Source: Methanothrix sp. (GTDB lineage Archaea > Halobacteriota > Methanosarcinia > Methanotrichales > Methanotrichaceae). From it: a stretch of DNA of 48,088 nucleotides. The position numbers and the translations under genes are program-made. The stretch covers positions 1 to 48,088 of the forward strand of contig JAPKXZ010000062.1 in the NCBI GenBank assembly GCA_026394555.1, read 5' to 3'. Positions 19,279 to 26,905 of the stretch are shown piece by piece. The notes under the pieces are model-generated. The model had not been told where the DNA came from, did no database searches, and saw only the letters and a program-made list of their open reading frames with translations. The stretch's first letter is position 1. Each line of letters begins with the position of its first letter.

Positions 19279-19554
19279 ATGTTCCCTGCCACAGAGACAA
19301 ATTTATCCAAAGAGATAGTTAGCGCCAAGTCCAGAGTTTATCGTTTCTTGGTAGTGATCGAGAAAGACAAAGACGGCTATTTTGCCTTCACTCCAGAATT
19401 GCAGGGGTGTTACACTCAAGGCGATACCTACGAGGAAGTCTTAGAGAATATTAGGGACGCCATCCGCCTCCATGTAGAGGATCGACTGGATAGCGGCGAA
19501 GAAGTTCCTCAGCCGGAATCCGTCAGCCTGACATCTCTGGAAGTCGCTGTATGA
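19279..19554 (+). CDS. hicB: HicB antitoxin
   Basis: A 91-residue HicB-family protein: RFLVVIEKDKDGYFAFTPEL, QGCYTQGDTYEEVLENIRDA and IRLHVEDRL are the canonical partial RNase-H-like fold in the usual order. The acidic tail EEVPQPESVSL is also typical. A GGAG site lies about 15 bases before the ATG. The gene overlaps hicA by four bases (ATGA), so the pair is co-translated. HicB normally binds HicA and represses the operon. This is one of only two loci in the accessory region where both partners look complete. Confidence 0.9.
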   Translation: MFPATETNLSKEIVSAKSRVYRFLVVIEKDKDGYFAFTPELQGCYTQGDTYEEVLENIRDAIRLHVEDRLDSGEEVPQPESVSLTSLEVAV

Positions 19555-19781
19555 CGAATAAGCTCCCAAGGGTGAGCGCATCTGAGGCGATCCGGGCACT
19601 GGAGAAAGCAGGCTACTTTCTGGTTCGCCAGAGCGGTAGCCACAGGATCTATAAGAATGCAGAAGGACGAAGGTTCACTGTGCCTTATCATTCCGGCAAA
19701 GAGCTTCACCCCAAGATTTTAAAGAGCATTTTGAGAGATGCAGACCTGACAACAGAAGAATTTCTAGAGCTGATGAAGTAG
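19551..19781 (+). CDS. hicA: HicA toxin, mRNA interferase
   Basis: The 76-residue product has the standard HicA layout: LPRVSASEAIRALEKAGYFL, then RQSGSHRIY with the catalytic His, then FTVPYHSGKELHPKILKSIL and DADLTTEEFLELMK. Nothing is missing compared with the family (usually 60-85 residues). It would cleave mRNA when freed from HicB. The four-base overlap with hicB fixes the start. Confidence 0.92.
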   Translation: MTNKLPRVSASEAIRALEKAGYFLVRQSGSHRIYKNAEGRRFTVPYHSGKELHPKILKSILRDADLTTEEFLELMK

Positions 19782-19954
19782 CAAAATCAACGATCAAGCT
19801 TCATTCGAGGCGAGCCGGGAGGACGGCAAAGGCAGCGTGCTGCGTGTCTGTCAGGATAAGCAGGATAACGCAAATTGGAATTCCGGCTAAAGCGGATTTC
19901 ATTTTAGAAAAGGTCAAATGTCATGACCTCTTTGTTTTTAGAGAGGGGAAAAGC

Positions 19955-20242
19955 TTGAACGACCAGATGCAGCCCGTTCGTGAAAAAATCATAGGTATTT
20001 TGCACAGAAATGATGTAAAAAAGGCATCCTTTTTTGGGTCAATCGTGAGTGGGGAGATGACCGAAGAGAGCGATGTGGATCTTTTGGTCGAATTTGAAGG
20101 CAAAAAGAGCCTTCTGGATATTGCCCATTTGAAGAACGAGCTGGAAGATGCCATTAGCAGACGAGTAGATGTTCTAACTTACAAATCACTGCACCCTCGT
20201 CTCAAAGATAGAATTCTGGCCGAGCAGGTCCAGATAATATGA
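19955..20242 (+). CDS. MNT-type nucleotidyltransferase antitoxin (MntA-like)
   Basis: A 95-residue minimal nucleotidyltransferase: ASFFGSIVSGEMTEESDVDL carries the GS-x10-DVDL motif whose acids bind the metal and transfer AMP. LLVEFEGKKSLLDIAHLKNE and RRVDVLTYKSLHP follow. Family members AMPylate a HEPN toxin. I start at TTG 19955 because GAGGGG lies 6 bases upstream; the frame is open back to 19844. The expected HEPN gene after it is reduced to 12 codons. Confidence 0.8.
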   Translation: MNDQMQPVREKIIGILHRNDVKKASFFGSIVSGEMTEESDVDLLVEFEGKKSLLDIAHLKNELEDAISRRVDVLTYKSLHPRLKDRILAEQVQII

Positions 20243-20277
20243 AGAAAGATCCAGAAAATGCAAGAAGATCTCAGTAG
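20239..20277 (+). pseudogene. possible HEPN toxin start, truncated
   Basis: ATG 20239 overlaps the MntA-like stop and reads MKKDPENARRSQ, then TAG. HEPN partners often start with M-K-x-D-P at this spot. The rest of such a gene is absent. Confidence 0.35.
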
Positions 20278-20286
20278 TGAGGCAGA

Positions 20287-21552
20287 GTGAACGAGCAAGA
20301 TCTACGGCAAATTCTCGAAGAAGGCGAAGGCCAGAAGATAGAGTTCAAGGAGTCACTGGCAAGCCTCGACAAAGAGCTGGTAGCTTTTGCCAACGCCACC
20401 GGCGGCAGGATCTTTGTGGGCATCATCGACGGCCGGAAGATCAAGGGAGCAAAGATCTCCAATCGCAGTGAGATCATCGAATTTCTCAAGGATGAGGAGA
20501 AGATCCGATTCGACGACCTGAGAAATTCTCAGTTCGTCTATGATGAGCATTTCGATTCCAAGAAGCTGGACCGTTTCCTGCGCCTGGCAGGCATATCGAA
20601 GGTCATGGACGATCAGTCGATCTTGTTAAATCTGGGAGCAGCAGAGCGGCTGGAAGACGGCAGGATAATAGTAAACAACACCGGGATTCTCTTCTTTTCC
20701 TGGAACCTGGACTACATCTACCCTCATGCTGCTGTGACCTGTGCACTCTTTCAGGGAACGGATAAATTCACGGTGCTGGACCGACGGGACTTCAACGAAG
20801 ATCTGATGAGCAACATCGACGGGGCCATGAACTTCCTCAAAAGGTACATCGCCGTGCGCTACGAGATGACGGGAGAGGCGAGAAGGCGAGAGGTTCCGGA
20901 GCTTCCCTACGATGCCTTGCGAGAAGCGATCATCAACGCCGTGGCCCACCGGGATTACTTCGAGCGGGGAGCCAATGTCATGGTTGAGGTCTACGACGAC
21001 CGCATCGAGATTTGCAATCCGGGAGGGCTGCCCAAGGGCCTCTCGCTCGAGGAGTTCGGCAAAAGAAGTGTGCTGCGAAATCCGAAAATAGCGGGCATGC
21101 TGCATCGAGCGGATTACATCGAAAAGATGGGCACGGGTGTAAGGAAGATGCAGCGGCTCATGAGCGAGGCAGGGCTGGCGCCGCTGGAGTTTGCCTTCAC
21201 GAGCTTCTTCACTGTTACGTTCAGGAAGCTGGCTGCTGTGAAGGAGGAAATAGTCGGCGAAATAACAAGTGAAAATTTCGCTAGAAATTTCGGTATAAAG
21301 TTCGGTTTAAAAGGAGATCGGCTAGCAAGAGCAGTAAGGATTCTTGAGGTTCTGAGCGGGAGAGAACGCTTGATCATCAGCCAAGTTGCCGAGAGCTTCG
21401 AAGTTGGGGTGCGAGCAATCACCAGGGATATTAAATTCCTAAAAGATAACGAGCTTGTTGAGTTTATAGGCTCACCTAAAACAGGACGATATGTAATTAC
21501 TGATAACGGAATGAAGCTGATATCGGATTTGAATTCCGGCACTGATAGATAA
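20287..21552 (+). CDS. AlbA_2-domain ATP-binding transcriptional regulator-like protein
   Basis: The 421-residue product joins an N-terminal AlbA_2 (Schlafen-like) domain (EGEGQKIEFKESLASLDKEL, VAFANATGGRIFVGI), a GHKL-type ATPase region (EAIINAVAHRDYFERGANV, DDRIEICNPGGLPKGLSLEE, EKMGTGVRKMQRLM) and a C-terminal winged helix (ERLIISQVAESFEVGVRAIT). The AlbA_2 domain looks internally shortened: KGAKISNR passes straight into SEIIEFLKDEEKIRFDDL, skipping roughly 55 residues that relatives carry. The start is GTG 20287 with GAGG nearby. It follows the MntA-like gene closely. It probably binds DNA and ATP; its role is unknown. Confidence 0.8.
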   Translation: MNEQDLRQILEEGEGQKIEFKESLASLDKELVAFANATGGRIFVGIIDGRKIKGAKISNRSEIIEFLKDEEKIRFDDLRNSQFVYDEHFDSKKLDRFLRLAGISKVMDDQSILLNLGAAERLEDGRIIVNNTGILFFSWNLDYIYPHAAVTCALFQGTDKFTVLDRRDFNEDLMSNIDGAMNFLKRYIAVRYEMTGEARRREVPELPYDALREAIINAVAHRDYFERGANVMVEVYDDRIEICNPGGLPKGLSLEEFGKRSVLRNPKIAGMLHRADYIEKMGTGVRKMQRLMSEAGLAPLEFAFTSFFTVTFRKLAAVKEEIVGEITSENFARNFGIKFGLKGDRLARAVRILEVLSGRERLIISQVAESFEVGVRAITRDIKFLKDNELVEFIGSPKTGRYVITDNGMKLISDLNSGTDR

Positions 21553-21624
21553 GGGCGATCTTTGAAAAGTGCACAGTAAATGACATAGTAAATGGCATAG
21601 TAAAAGTCGTAGTAACTATGAGAC

Positions 21625-21894
21625 ATGGACATTTCGTCGGCGAGAGACTTCATCAAATGCTATAACCCAGAGAACCGGCACGACCGATTGGAGACGGAAC
21701 GCTTCCGGGCCTTTTGCTATGACGATCTGGTGAAACGGGATCGGGCCAGCCTGGACATCTTCTGGCTCAAGGACGAGAGCCTGGAGGACTCCGACAACCT
21801 GCCCGATCCGGCAATCCTGGCGCGGGAGATCGTGGAGAGCCTGGAAAGCGCGCTGGAGCAGTTCCGGGGCATCGAGGATGAGCTGAAAGACTGA
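21625..21894 (+). pseudogene. type I-like DNA methylase (HsdM) C-terminal fragment
   Basis: The frame encodes FIKCYNPENRHDRLETERFR, AFCYDDLVKRDRASLDIFWL, KDESLEDSDNLPDPAILARE and ESALEQFRGIEDELKD, the C-terminal 80-90 residues of class-I N6-adenine methylases (about 500 residues when whole). The catalytic NPPF/Y region is absent, and ATG 21625 may be fortuitous. A GC-rich repeat follows the stop. Confidence 0.75.
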
Positions 21895-21905
21895 GATCTA
21901 AGGCG

Positions 21906-22080
21906 AACCAATTCGAAATGCTGCCGGATTCGACCAGCCACCGAGGCCCGGCCCGATGGCACTCGGCCCACCCGGGTGCGCCAGGCCCACGCGCGGGCGC
22001 ACGGGCGCGGGCAGGTGCATGCGTGCGGGCCCTGGGGCGAGCAGCCCCTCGTGCGAAAGCGGCTCACGAGAATGCAAGCT
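21906..22080 (+). repeat. GC-rich dispersed repeat (long copy B)
   Basis: It opens AATTCGAAATGCTGCCGGAT and GATTCGACCAGCCACCGAGG, has the core GCGCGGGCGCACGGGCGCGG, and ends GGCTCACGAGAATGCAAGC. It is collinear with copy A at 19.0-19.2 kb. Confidence 0.75.
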
Positions 22081-22122
22081 AGAAGAGAGGACTGCAAATG
22101 GCAAATAATTCCTGGTATTGTT

Positions 22123-22620
22123 TTAAGGTTTCCAGAGTTGGAGCCATTCCACACCGCTAAAATCTCTGTCATTTGATGCCATTGTGCTCACACCTTCTTG
22201 TTTCATAGTTGCCAGATGAAAAGCGTCATTAGATAAGAGTGCGTATTTCTTGGAGTATCGCAGTGCCAGCTCAAAAGTGCTTTCATCAATTCCTACTATC
22301 GTCAAGTGATTGATCTGCTTTATTTTCTCGATTGCGGCCCATGCTTTGGTTGACTCCCTCACCAAATCAGGATCTTCCTTCAGACATTTCAAAACAGATC
22401 CCGGATTTATGTTTTCTCTTTCTACAATTTCGGCTATTAGAGACCTATGGAATACTTCATTGCACACAAGAACTGAAGTAATACCATAATATTCGCCATC
22501 ATTTATGGAATCGAGAAGACACTTGGATGAATTGCCAAACTTCCAATGACCGGACACTGCATAAAGCAAGATATTCGCATCTATAAAAACAATTGTGCCT
22601 GGTTCGATGTGACTGGGCAT
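22123..22620 (-). CDS. PIN-domain toxin (VapC-like)
   Basis: This 165-residue PIN ribonuclease is complete: IVFIDANILLYAVSGH with the first Asp, LVCNEVFHRSLIAEI with the Glu, LLSNDAFHLATMKQEG with the third acid and MASNDRDFSGVEW with the fourth. It probably cleaves tRNA or other RNA. Its ATG shares a base with the stop of the DUF104 antitoxin gene upstream, the standard archaeal arrangement. Unlike most toxins in this region it shows no lesion. Confidence 0.9.
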   Translation of the reverse strand: MPSHIEPGTIVFIDANILLYAVSGHWKFGNSSKCLLDSINDGEYYGITSVLVCNEVFHRSLIAEIVERENINPGSVLKCLKEDPDLVRESTKAWAAIEKIKQINHLTIVGIDESTFELALRYSKKYALLSNDAFHLATMKQEGVSTMASNDRDFSGVEWLQLWKP

Positions 22621-22808
22621 CAGATTGGCTCCAGATCAGAACTCTCAATGATCTCGTCCAGCCATTGTTTGTTCTGGATCTTTATAATGCCGTAAAGTTC
22701 ATCGACTGGATTTTTCTTCACCTCAATCTCGACCAAGTCTCCATCCTTTAGGTCTAGCCTTTCCAGTGGCTTTAGAACACTGTTCTCGTAGACCGCTTTA
22801 ACCAGCAC
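22620..22808 (-). CDS. AF2212/DUF104-type antitoxin
   Basis: This 62-residue protein has the DUF104 pattern (VKAVYENSVLKPLERLDLKD, GDLVEIEVKK) and is partner of the PIN toxin that follows it. The start is GTG at 22808, with a GGTGAT close upstream that fits this organism's 16S end. It is homologous to the antitoxin at 12952-13143. Confidence 0.85.
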   Translation of the reverse strand: MLVKAVYENSVLKPLERLDLKDGDLVEIEVKKNPVDELYGIIKIQNKQWLDEIIESSDLEPI

Positions 22809-22935
22809 CAGATCACCTATTATGGTTCAGCGTCAAAGAATAAAAACCTGCCTCTTTGGACTGCTAACAAGCCCAATGACTTTAAGACGGCCCGATCCGT
22901 TTCAAGTTTGAGCTGAAAGACAGAGAACTAGCGGC

Positions 22936-23062
22936 CTGCCAGCTAGAAATGCAGACCGATTCGATCAGGCTGCTGAGCCCCGGTCCGATGGCCTCCTGTC
23001 CACCTGGGCGCACCTGGCCCACGTGCGGGCGCACGGGCGCGGGCAGGCGGGCCGGGAGGATG
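22936..23062 (+). repeat. GC-rich dispersed repeat (copy C)
   Basis: CAGCTAGAAATGCAGACCGA, CGATCAGGCTGCTGAGCCCC and GCGGGCGCACGGGCGCGGGC align with copies A and B. Just before it, GAGCTGAAAGAC resembles the hsdM-type tail (ELKD) seen before copy B. Confidence 0.65.
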
Positions 23063-23121
23063 ACGAATGGCGCGACCGTCCAAGCATAGATTTATTTTCA
23101 AGAACAACCTCTTGCTAATAG

Positions 23122-23334
23122 ATGCAGCCGATAAAAATAATTATAGAAAAGCATCCAGATGGCTATGTCGCCTATCCCATCGGCATCAAGGGGATAATAG
23201 TAGGTGAAGGCGATACTTATGAGGAAGCAATTGCTGATGTTAAATCTGCTATCCAGTTGCATATAGATACATTTGGAAGAGATGTCCTTGAAACAAACGA
23301 AATCAGTGAGACTTTTGTTGCAGAAAGTGATTAA
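23122..23334 (+). CDS. HicB-family antitoxin (partner truncated)
   Basis: A 70-residue HicB: IIIEKHPDGYVAYPIGIKGI, VGEGDTYEEAIADVKSAIQL and HIDTFGRDVLE. It is complete for the family. The stop overlaps a 27-codon remnant of hicA. It may persist as a stand-alone regulator. Confidence 0.8.
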   Translation: MQPIKIIIEKHPDGYVAYPIGIKGIIVGEGDTYEEAIADVKSAIQLHIDTFGRDVLETNEISETFVAESD

Positions 23335-23413
23335 GGGTTCCACGCTGTTGATAATCCTAAGACAAGCAGGAATTTCCAGAGAAGAGTTTATCGAAGTATT
23401 CAATGAGATATGA
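23333..23413 (+). pseudogene. HicA toxin, C-terminal remnant
   Basis: KGSTLLIILRQAGISREEFI then EVFNEI and a stop match the last third of HicA (the KTLKSIIRDAGLTxEEF region). The N-terminal strands and the catalytic GSH motif are missing, and there is no start codon. Confidence 0.65.
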
Positions 23414-23559
23414 TCGCTACTACTGCTATGCGATAAGTTAACAAAAACAAGACGCCCTAATTTTGGCGAGATCGGCCTCTTACTCAGGAAGCTGCAAAAA
23501 CCACAGTGTTCCGGCCCTATTGCCTCCTGCCTTCCTAAGCAGCAGGAAAAAGCACATTG

Positions 23560-23778
23560 AAAAGATATCGGCATTAGTGCCTCATCTTTTGGGCATACCC
23601 CAAAAAAAGATCTGGGTGGATTACGATTAGTTGGACGATGTGCTCTACGTGAACTTCAAGAAGCCTAACCATGCTGATGATTCCGATCTAACCGATGACG
23701 ACGTCATAATCAGGTACGGGAAGGAACAGGTCGTGGGAATGACCTTCCTCAATGCCAACAAGAGGCAGAAACCTTAAT
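23560..23778 (+). pseudogene. DUF2283 protein interrupted by TAG
   Basis: The frame reads KKIWVDYD-stop-LDDVLYVNFKKPNH, then DVIIRYGKEQVVGMTFLNAN, a near-complete DUF2283 domain (compare the intact gene at 45827). TAG at 23629-23631 replaces a codon that is Glu in the intact relative. No clear start codon precedes it. Confidence 0.65.
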
Positions 23779-23824
23779 GCTTGTTGCAATCGTCCATTGA
23801 TGATGACGCAAACTAACAGCCACC

Positions 23825-24085
23825 AGCTCGAAATGCTGCCCGATTCGACCAGCAACCGAGCCCCGGCCCGAAGGCGGGCCACCCCCCGGGCGCAGAAGGC
23901 CGGTCGGGCCTGATAGCCAGGAGGAGCATGCCTTAGGTTCGCTAATTCGATACGTTCTACAGCTTTGCGATTCTTGCTGGCTACCGGCAGCAGCGCCCGC
24001 CAGCCGCAGGGCCGCGCTCTGCGCCGCTCGGGTCCCGGCTGCGTTCGTGGCCGCTGCCTGTGGGCCGGTCTGGCCTGGGCGGCGC
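23825..24085 (+). repeat. GC-rich dispersed repeat (copy D, extended)
   Basis: It opens CAGCTCGAAATGCTGCCCGA, then GATTCGACCAGCAACCGAGC and CCCCGGCCCGAAGGCGG as in copy A, then diverges. A GGGCCGGTCTGGCCTG word at 24062-24078 recurs at 24675-24690 on the far side of the MntA-like gene. Confidence 0.6.
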
Positions 24086-24235
24086 TATCGTCGGAGCGGA
24101 CTGGATTGCAAGGCAAGCACTCGTGCCAAGGGAGCAGGAGGCTTAAAGGCGGCGGGATCTTTTCAAAAGAGATCTCGCAGCTATGCAACCAACTGGATCG
24201 AAGCTTTGATCTCCTTGAACGACGGATAATAATTT

Positions 24236-24526
24236 ATGCTTATCGAAGATCTCCGGAATAAAAAGAGAGAAGAGATTCTGAAGATTGCGGCAAAGCACGG
24301 CGCTCGTAATGTCAGGATCTTCGGCTCCGTTGCCAGAGGCGAGGCAGACTCAAAGAGCGATGTAGATGTTCTGGTAGAGTTTATTCCGGGCTCAACTTTG
24401 CTCAGCCAATCTGCCATGATTCGAGAGCTTGAATCCTTCCTGAAAATCAAGGTAGATGTAGTCAGCGACCGTGGCCTGCGAGAAAGAATTCGAGAGCGAG
24501 TCCTGAGCGAGGCGGTGCCCCTTTGA
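24236..24526 (+). CDS. MNT-type nucleotidyltransferase antitoxin (MntA-like)
   Basis: A 96-residue nucleotidyltransferase: NVRIFGSVARGEADSKSDVD carries GS-x10-DVD, followed by VLVEFIPGSTLLSQSAMIRE and KIKVDVVSDRGLRERIRERV. It is complete for the family, which AMPylates HepT toxins. The stop overlaps a short HepT remnant, so the pair was once a MntA/HepT operon. It is flanked on both sides by GGGCCGGTCTGGCCTG repeats. Confidence 0.88.
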   Translation: MLIEDLRNKKREEILKIAAKHGARNVRIFGSVARGEADSKSDVDVLVEFIPGSTLLSQSAMIRELESFLKIKVDVVSDRGLRERIRERVLSEAVPL

Positions 24527-24606
24527 GAGATGACAGGGAGCGTCTTCGTGATATTAACGAGGCCATAGAAAAGATTGAGAAGTATGTTTCCATTGGCTAT
24601 CATTGA
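24523..24606 (+). pseudogene. HepT-type HEPN toxin, N-terminal stub
   Basis: TTG 24523 overlaps the MntA-like stop and encodes RDDRERLRDINEAIEKIEKY then a stop after 27 residues. This is the first helix of HepT (DUF86, about 110 residues); the Rx4-6H catalytic motif is gone. Confidence 0.7.
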
Positions 24607-24760
24607 TGATAAATAGCGGACATGTGTCGTATATTTGCTAAGGTCCAACGCTCTTGCTTTTGCTCGCAGCACGCGGGCCGGTCTGGCCTGAGCGGCTTGA
24701 AGATGCTCTTTAGAACGGAAAAAAGGGCTAAAAAGACTACAACTCTACTTCCTCGCGTCA

Positions 24761-25114
24761 TTACTTCGCTGTGGGACTCATCTCCCAGATACCAAAGGCA
24801 TTGTTCTCAGTATCCATACAGATTATGAAATACCCCATACCAGGAACAGCTTTCTTGGGAACAATTATCTTGCCGCCCAGCTTTTCAACTTTCGCTGCGT
24901 ATTCGTCTACCGACGGCACTCCGATGTAGTTTGTAATTTGTTGCTCCGGGTGCATTCTCTTCATCATGCCTCCTCCGGGAGCGCCGAAAACGTCGATCAT
25001 GGCATAATCCATGCCTGGTATGCCTTCAATCTTCCAGCCAAAAAGGTTGGAATAGAATGCTTTTGCCCTTTGGAGATCATCCGCAGGTATCTCAAAGTGT
25101 ACTATACTGGACAT
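24761..25114 (-). CDS. VOC-family (glyoxalase/bleomycin-resistance fold) protein
   Basis: The 117-residue product has the vicinal-oxygen-chelate layout: VHFEIPADDLQRAKAFYSNL, then FGWKIEG, PGGGMMKRMHPEQQ, and in the second repeat GYFIICMDTENNAFGIWEMS with the metal-ligand Glu. The N-terminal His and the C-terminal Glu fit a metal site. It lies 24 bases downstream of the tandem SRPBCC gene on the same strand; such pairs are common in bacteria, which suggests transfer. The substrate is unknown. Confidence 0.88.
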   Translation of the reverse strand: MSSIVHFEIPADDLQRAKAFYSNLFGWKIEGIPGMDYAMIDVFGAPGGGMMKRMHPEQQITNYIGVPSVDEYAAKVEKLGGKIIVPKKAVPGMGYFIICMDTENNAFGIWEMSPTAK

Positions 25115-25138
25115 TTCTTCTTTCCTCCTTATGGTGTT

Positions 25139-26122
25139 TTATTGTTGCATCTTCAAGGTTTTTAAGACTATTTCATCCAGGCGGTCCATGCTTTCGGTTG
25201 CCCCTTCCTTCATCCCCGATTTGAACATGCCGTCCCGGTCCTCAACGCTCTGGAAGAGATCTGTGACCGTCAATTTTGTCTTGCCTTCGAACTCTTTGAA
25301 CGTCGACGTTTCCAGTATTACATGGCACGGCATGCCTTCAAATTCAAAGGTGTGAACTTCCCGCTCCGGTGGCAGGATTTCCCGATAAACGCCATTAAAA
25401 GCGTACTCATTGCCATCCTGGTCGTGCTGGATGAATCGCCATACTCCGCCCGGGTTTACGTCCATCTTTTCAACAGTAGTCGCAAATCGTTTCGGACCCC
25501 ACCACTGCCGTATAAGATCAGGGTTCGTGCTCGCCCTGAACACCAGATCGCGCGGCGCGTCAAAGATGCGAGTCATGACGACCTCCCGATCTGATGGAAG
25601 CTCAAACCTGGGGACATTTTTCCCGGAGATAATCGAATTCTCCGTTTCCAGGTATTTTGCAAGCTTGTCGAAGGATTCATTCCAGCCCTGCTCTGCCCCC
25701 TCACTATCCGGGCCGGGCGGCATGCCTGTATGGCGCAGGGTAAGCTTTGTCTTGCCGTCATGATCTTTTAAGATTACCGTTATCAGCAATTCAAGCGGAA
25801 AGTATTTGCTCATGCCGTAATAGGAAGCAGGGACTGTGTGGCCGTTCTCATCTGCGAAAGAATCGGTCATGACCAGCCGCTCAAATGCTACGATTTCACG
25901 AAAGATGCCTTTGCTCCAATAGTCCTTGCCATCGGGTGATCGCATGCAGCTGTGATACTCGCCGCCCACTCGCAGATCGATCCTGGAAACTGGTGATGTA
26001 AAACCTTTGGGCCCCCACCAACGCATAACGCGCTCGGGCTCTGTCCACGCCTTCCAGACAAGCTCTCGTGGTGCATCGAAGTGGCGTGTGATGATTAAAT
26101 CTCTCGTATCTCCCTGGGTCAT
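25139..26122 (-). CDS. tandem SRPBCC (AHSA1-like) domain protein
   Basis: The 327-residue product holds two fused SRPBCC domains. Domain one: TRHFDAPRELVWKAWTEPER, MRWWGPKGFTSPV, then PGPDSEGAEQGWNESFDKLA. Domain two repeats it: TRIFDAPRDLVFRASTNPDL, IRQWWGPKRFATTV, then FKSGMKEGATESMDRLDEIV. This is a START-like fold with a deep hydrophobic cavity, annotated as activator-of-Hsp90-ATPase-like. Most relatives are single-domain, about 150 residues. I choose the ATG at 26122 before TQGDTRDLIITRHFDAP; the frame is open to 26239 but that part looks non-coding. It forms an operon with the VOC gene. Confidence 0.82.
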   Translation of the reverse strand: MTQGDTRDLIITRHFDAPRELVWKAWTEPERVMRWWGPKGFTSPVSRIDLRVGGEYHSCMRSPDGKDYWSKGIFREIVAFERLVMTDSFADENGHTVPASYYGMSKYFPLELLITVILKDHDGKTKLTLRHTGMPPGPDSEGAEQGWNESFDKLAKYLETENSIISGKNVPRFELPSDREVVMTRIFDAPRDLVFRASTNPDLIRQWWGPKRFATTVEKMDVNPGGVWRFIQHDQDGNEYAFNGVYREILPPEREVHTFEFEGMPCHVILETSTFKEFEGKTKLTVTDLFQSVEDRDGMFKSGMKEGATESMDRLDEIVLKTLKMQQ

Positions 26123-26323
26123 TTGCCATTCATCCTTATCATGATAATTGATGTCTAAAAACTTATTTAAATTTTGTGACACAAGCCTGGAAGCCACAGC
26201 ACGAAGTTTGAACAACGTGGCAATTGCCCGGTCGTACATACCGCAAGCTGAGCCGAAGAAAGTCTTCTCATGAAACCGAATTAAAAGATAACTGTTAAAT
26301 CCTATCGAGTAGTAGAATTCATC

Positions 26324-26575
26324 ATGTTCTCAGAGTATATCGGGGCGGCTTTGAGGCGTGCGAAGTACGAATCCCTAGAGAATGGCTCTTACATGGCCAC
26401 TGTGGAAGGTCTTCGTGGTGTGATCGCCACTGGTGAGACTATTGAGAAATGCCGGGAAGATCTTATCGAAGTTATTGAGGAATGGATTGCCATTCGGTTG
26501 CATAGAGGCTTTGCCATTCCGTCCCTTGAGGGTCATGCGATAGGTATCTCTCAGGAGCCGATGGCCATTGTGTAG
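26324..26575 (+). CDS. HicB-family antitoxin (partner truncated)
   Basis: An 83-residue HicB-type protein: AKYESLENGSYMATVEGLRG, VIATGETIEKCREDLIEVIE and EWIAIRLHRGFAIPSLEG. It is complete, with an AT-rich upstream region. It is followed within 5 bases by a C-terminal scrap of hicA. Confidence 0.8.
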   Translation: MFSEYIGAALRRAKYESLENGSYMATVEGLRGVIATGETIEKCREDLIEVIEEWIAIRLHRGFAIPSLEGHAIGISQEPMAIV

Positions 26576-26579
26576 AATA

Positions 26580-26660
26580 ATTCCCGTTCCTTATCGTGTT
26601 CTCATTAAAACCATCTTAAGAGATGCTGGTATCTCTCGCGAGGAATGGATTTCAGCATAG
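26580..26660 (+). pseudogene. HicA toxin, C-terminal remnant
   Basis: VPYRVLIKTILRDAGISREE then WISA and a stop match the last third of HicA. The catalytic GSH part is missing. The remnant is 27 codons, the same length as the one at 23333-23413. Confidence 0.65.
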
Positions 26661-26674
26661 ATGTCTTCGACTGC

Positions 26675-26785
26675 GTGGCGGCCAATCTCAAGCACATGTT
26701 CGCCTCGCTCAAGGAAGGCGACCGGGCAGCGGTGATGCCGGACACGGGCGCGGTTTCGAGCGGCATCGGTCCATTCCTGAATATA
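26675..26785 (+). pseudogene. type I-like DNA methylase (HsdM) internal fragment
   Basis: NLKHMFASLKEGDRAAVMPD and TGAVSSGIG resemble the segment of class-I adenine methylases shortly after the catalytic NPP-Y/F motif (LxHMLxSLKpGGRAAVVLDTGAVSRG). Neither end of the gene is present. Confidence 0.5.
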
Positions 26786-26804
26786 GGTAAAAGACTTACG
26801 GACG

Positions 26805-26885
26805 CCAGGCGGACGCTCGCACGCGCGCGGGCCCGGAGGCGGCAGTGCCCGTCCCTGGGCGTATGCTCACAGCGGAGTTTTCTTC
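26805..26885. repeat. GC-rich dispersed repeat (short copy)
   Basis: CGCACGCGCGCGGGCCCGGA and GGCAGTGCCCGTCCCTGGGC belong to the same GC-rich family. It occupies the place where a HEPN partner of the next minus-strand MNT gene would be expected. Confidence 0.5.
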
Positions 26886-26905
26886 TTGCCATTGCATGTC
26901 TCTGC

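Noticed and set aside
21625-21894. A functional small gene of 89 codons
   Set aside because: The protein is only the C-terminal end of an HsdM-type methylase, lacking all catalytic motifs.
23688-24261. Long frames on both strands over the GC-rich repeat near 24 kb
   Set aside because: They arise from high GC content, are rich in Arg, Ala, Pro and Gly, and overlap each other; copies of the repeat keep DNA similarity but not one reading frame.
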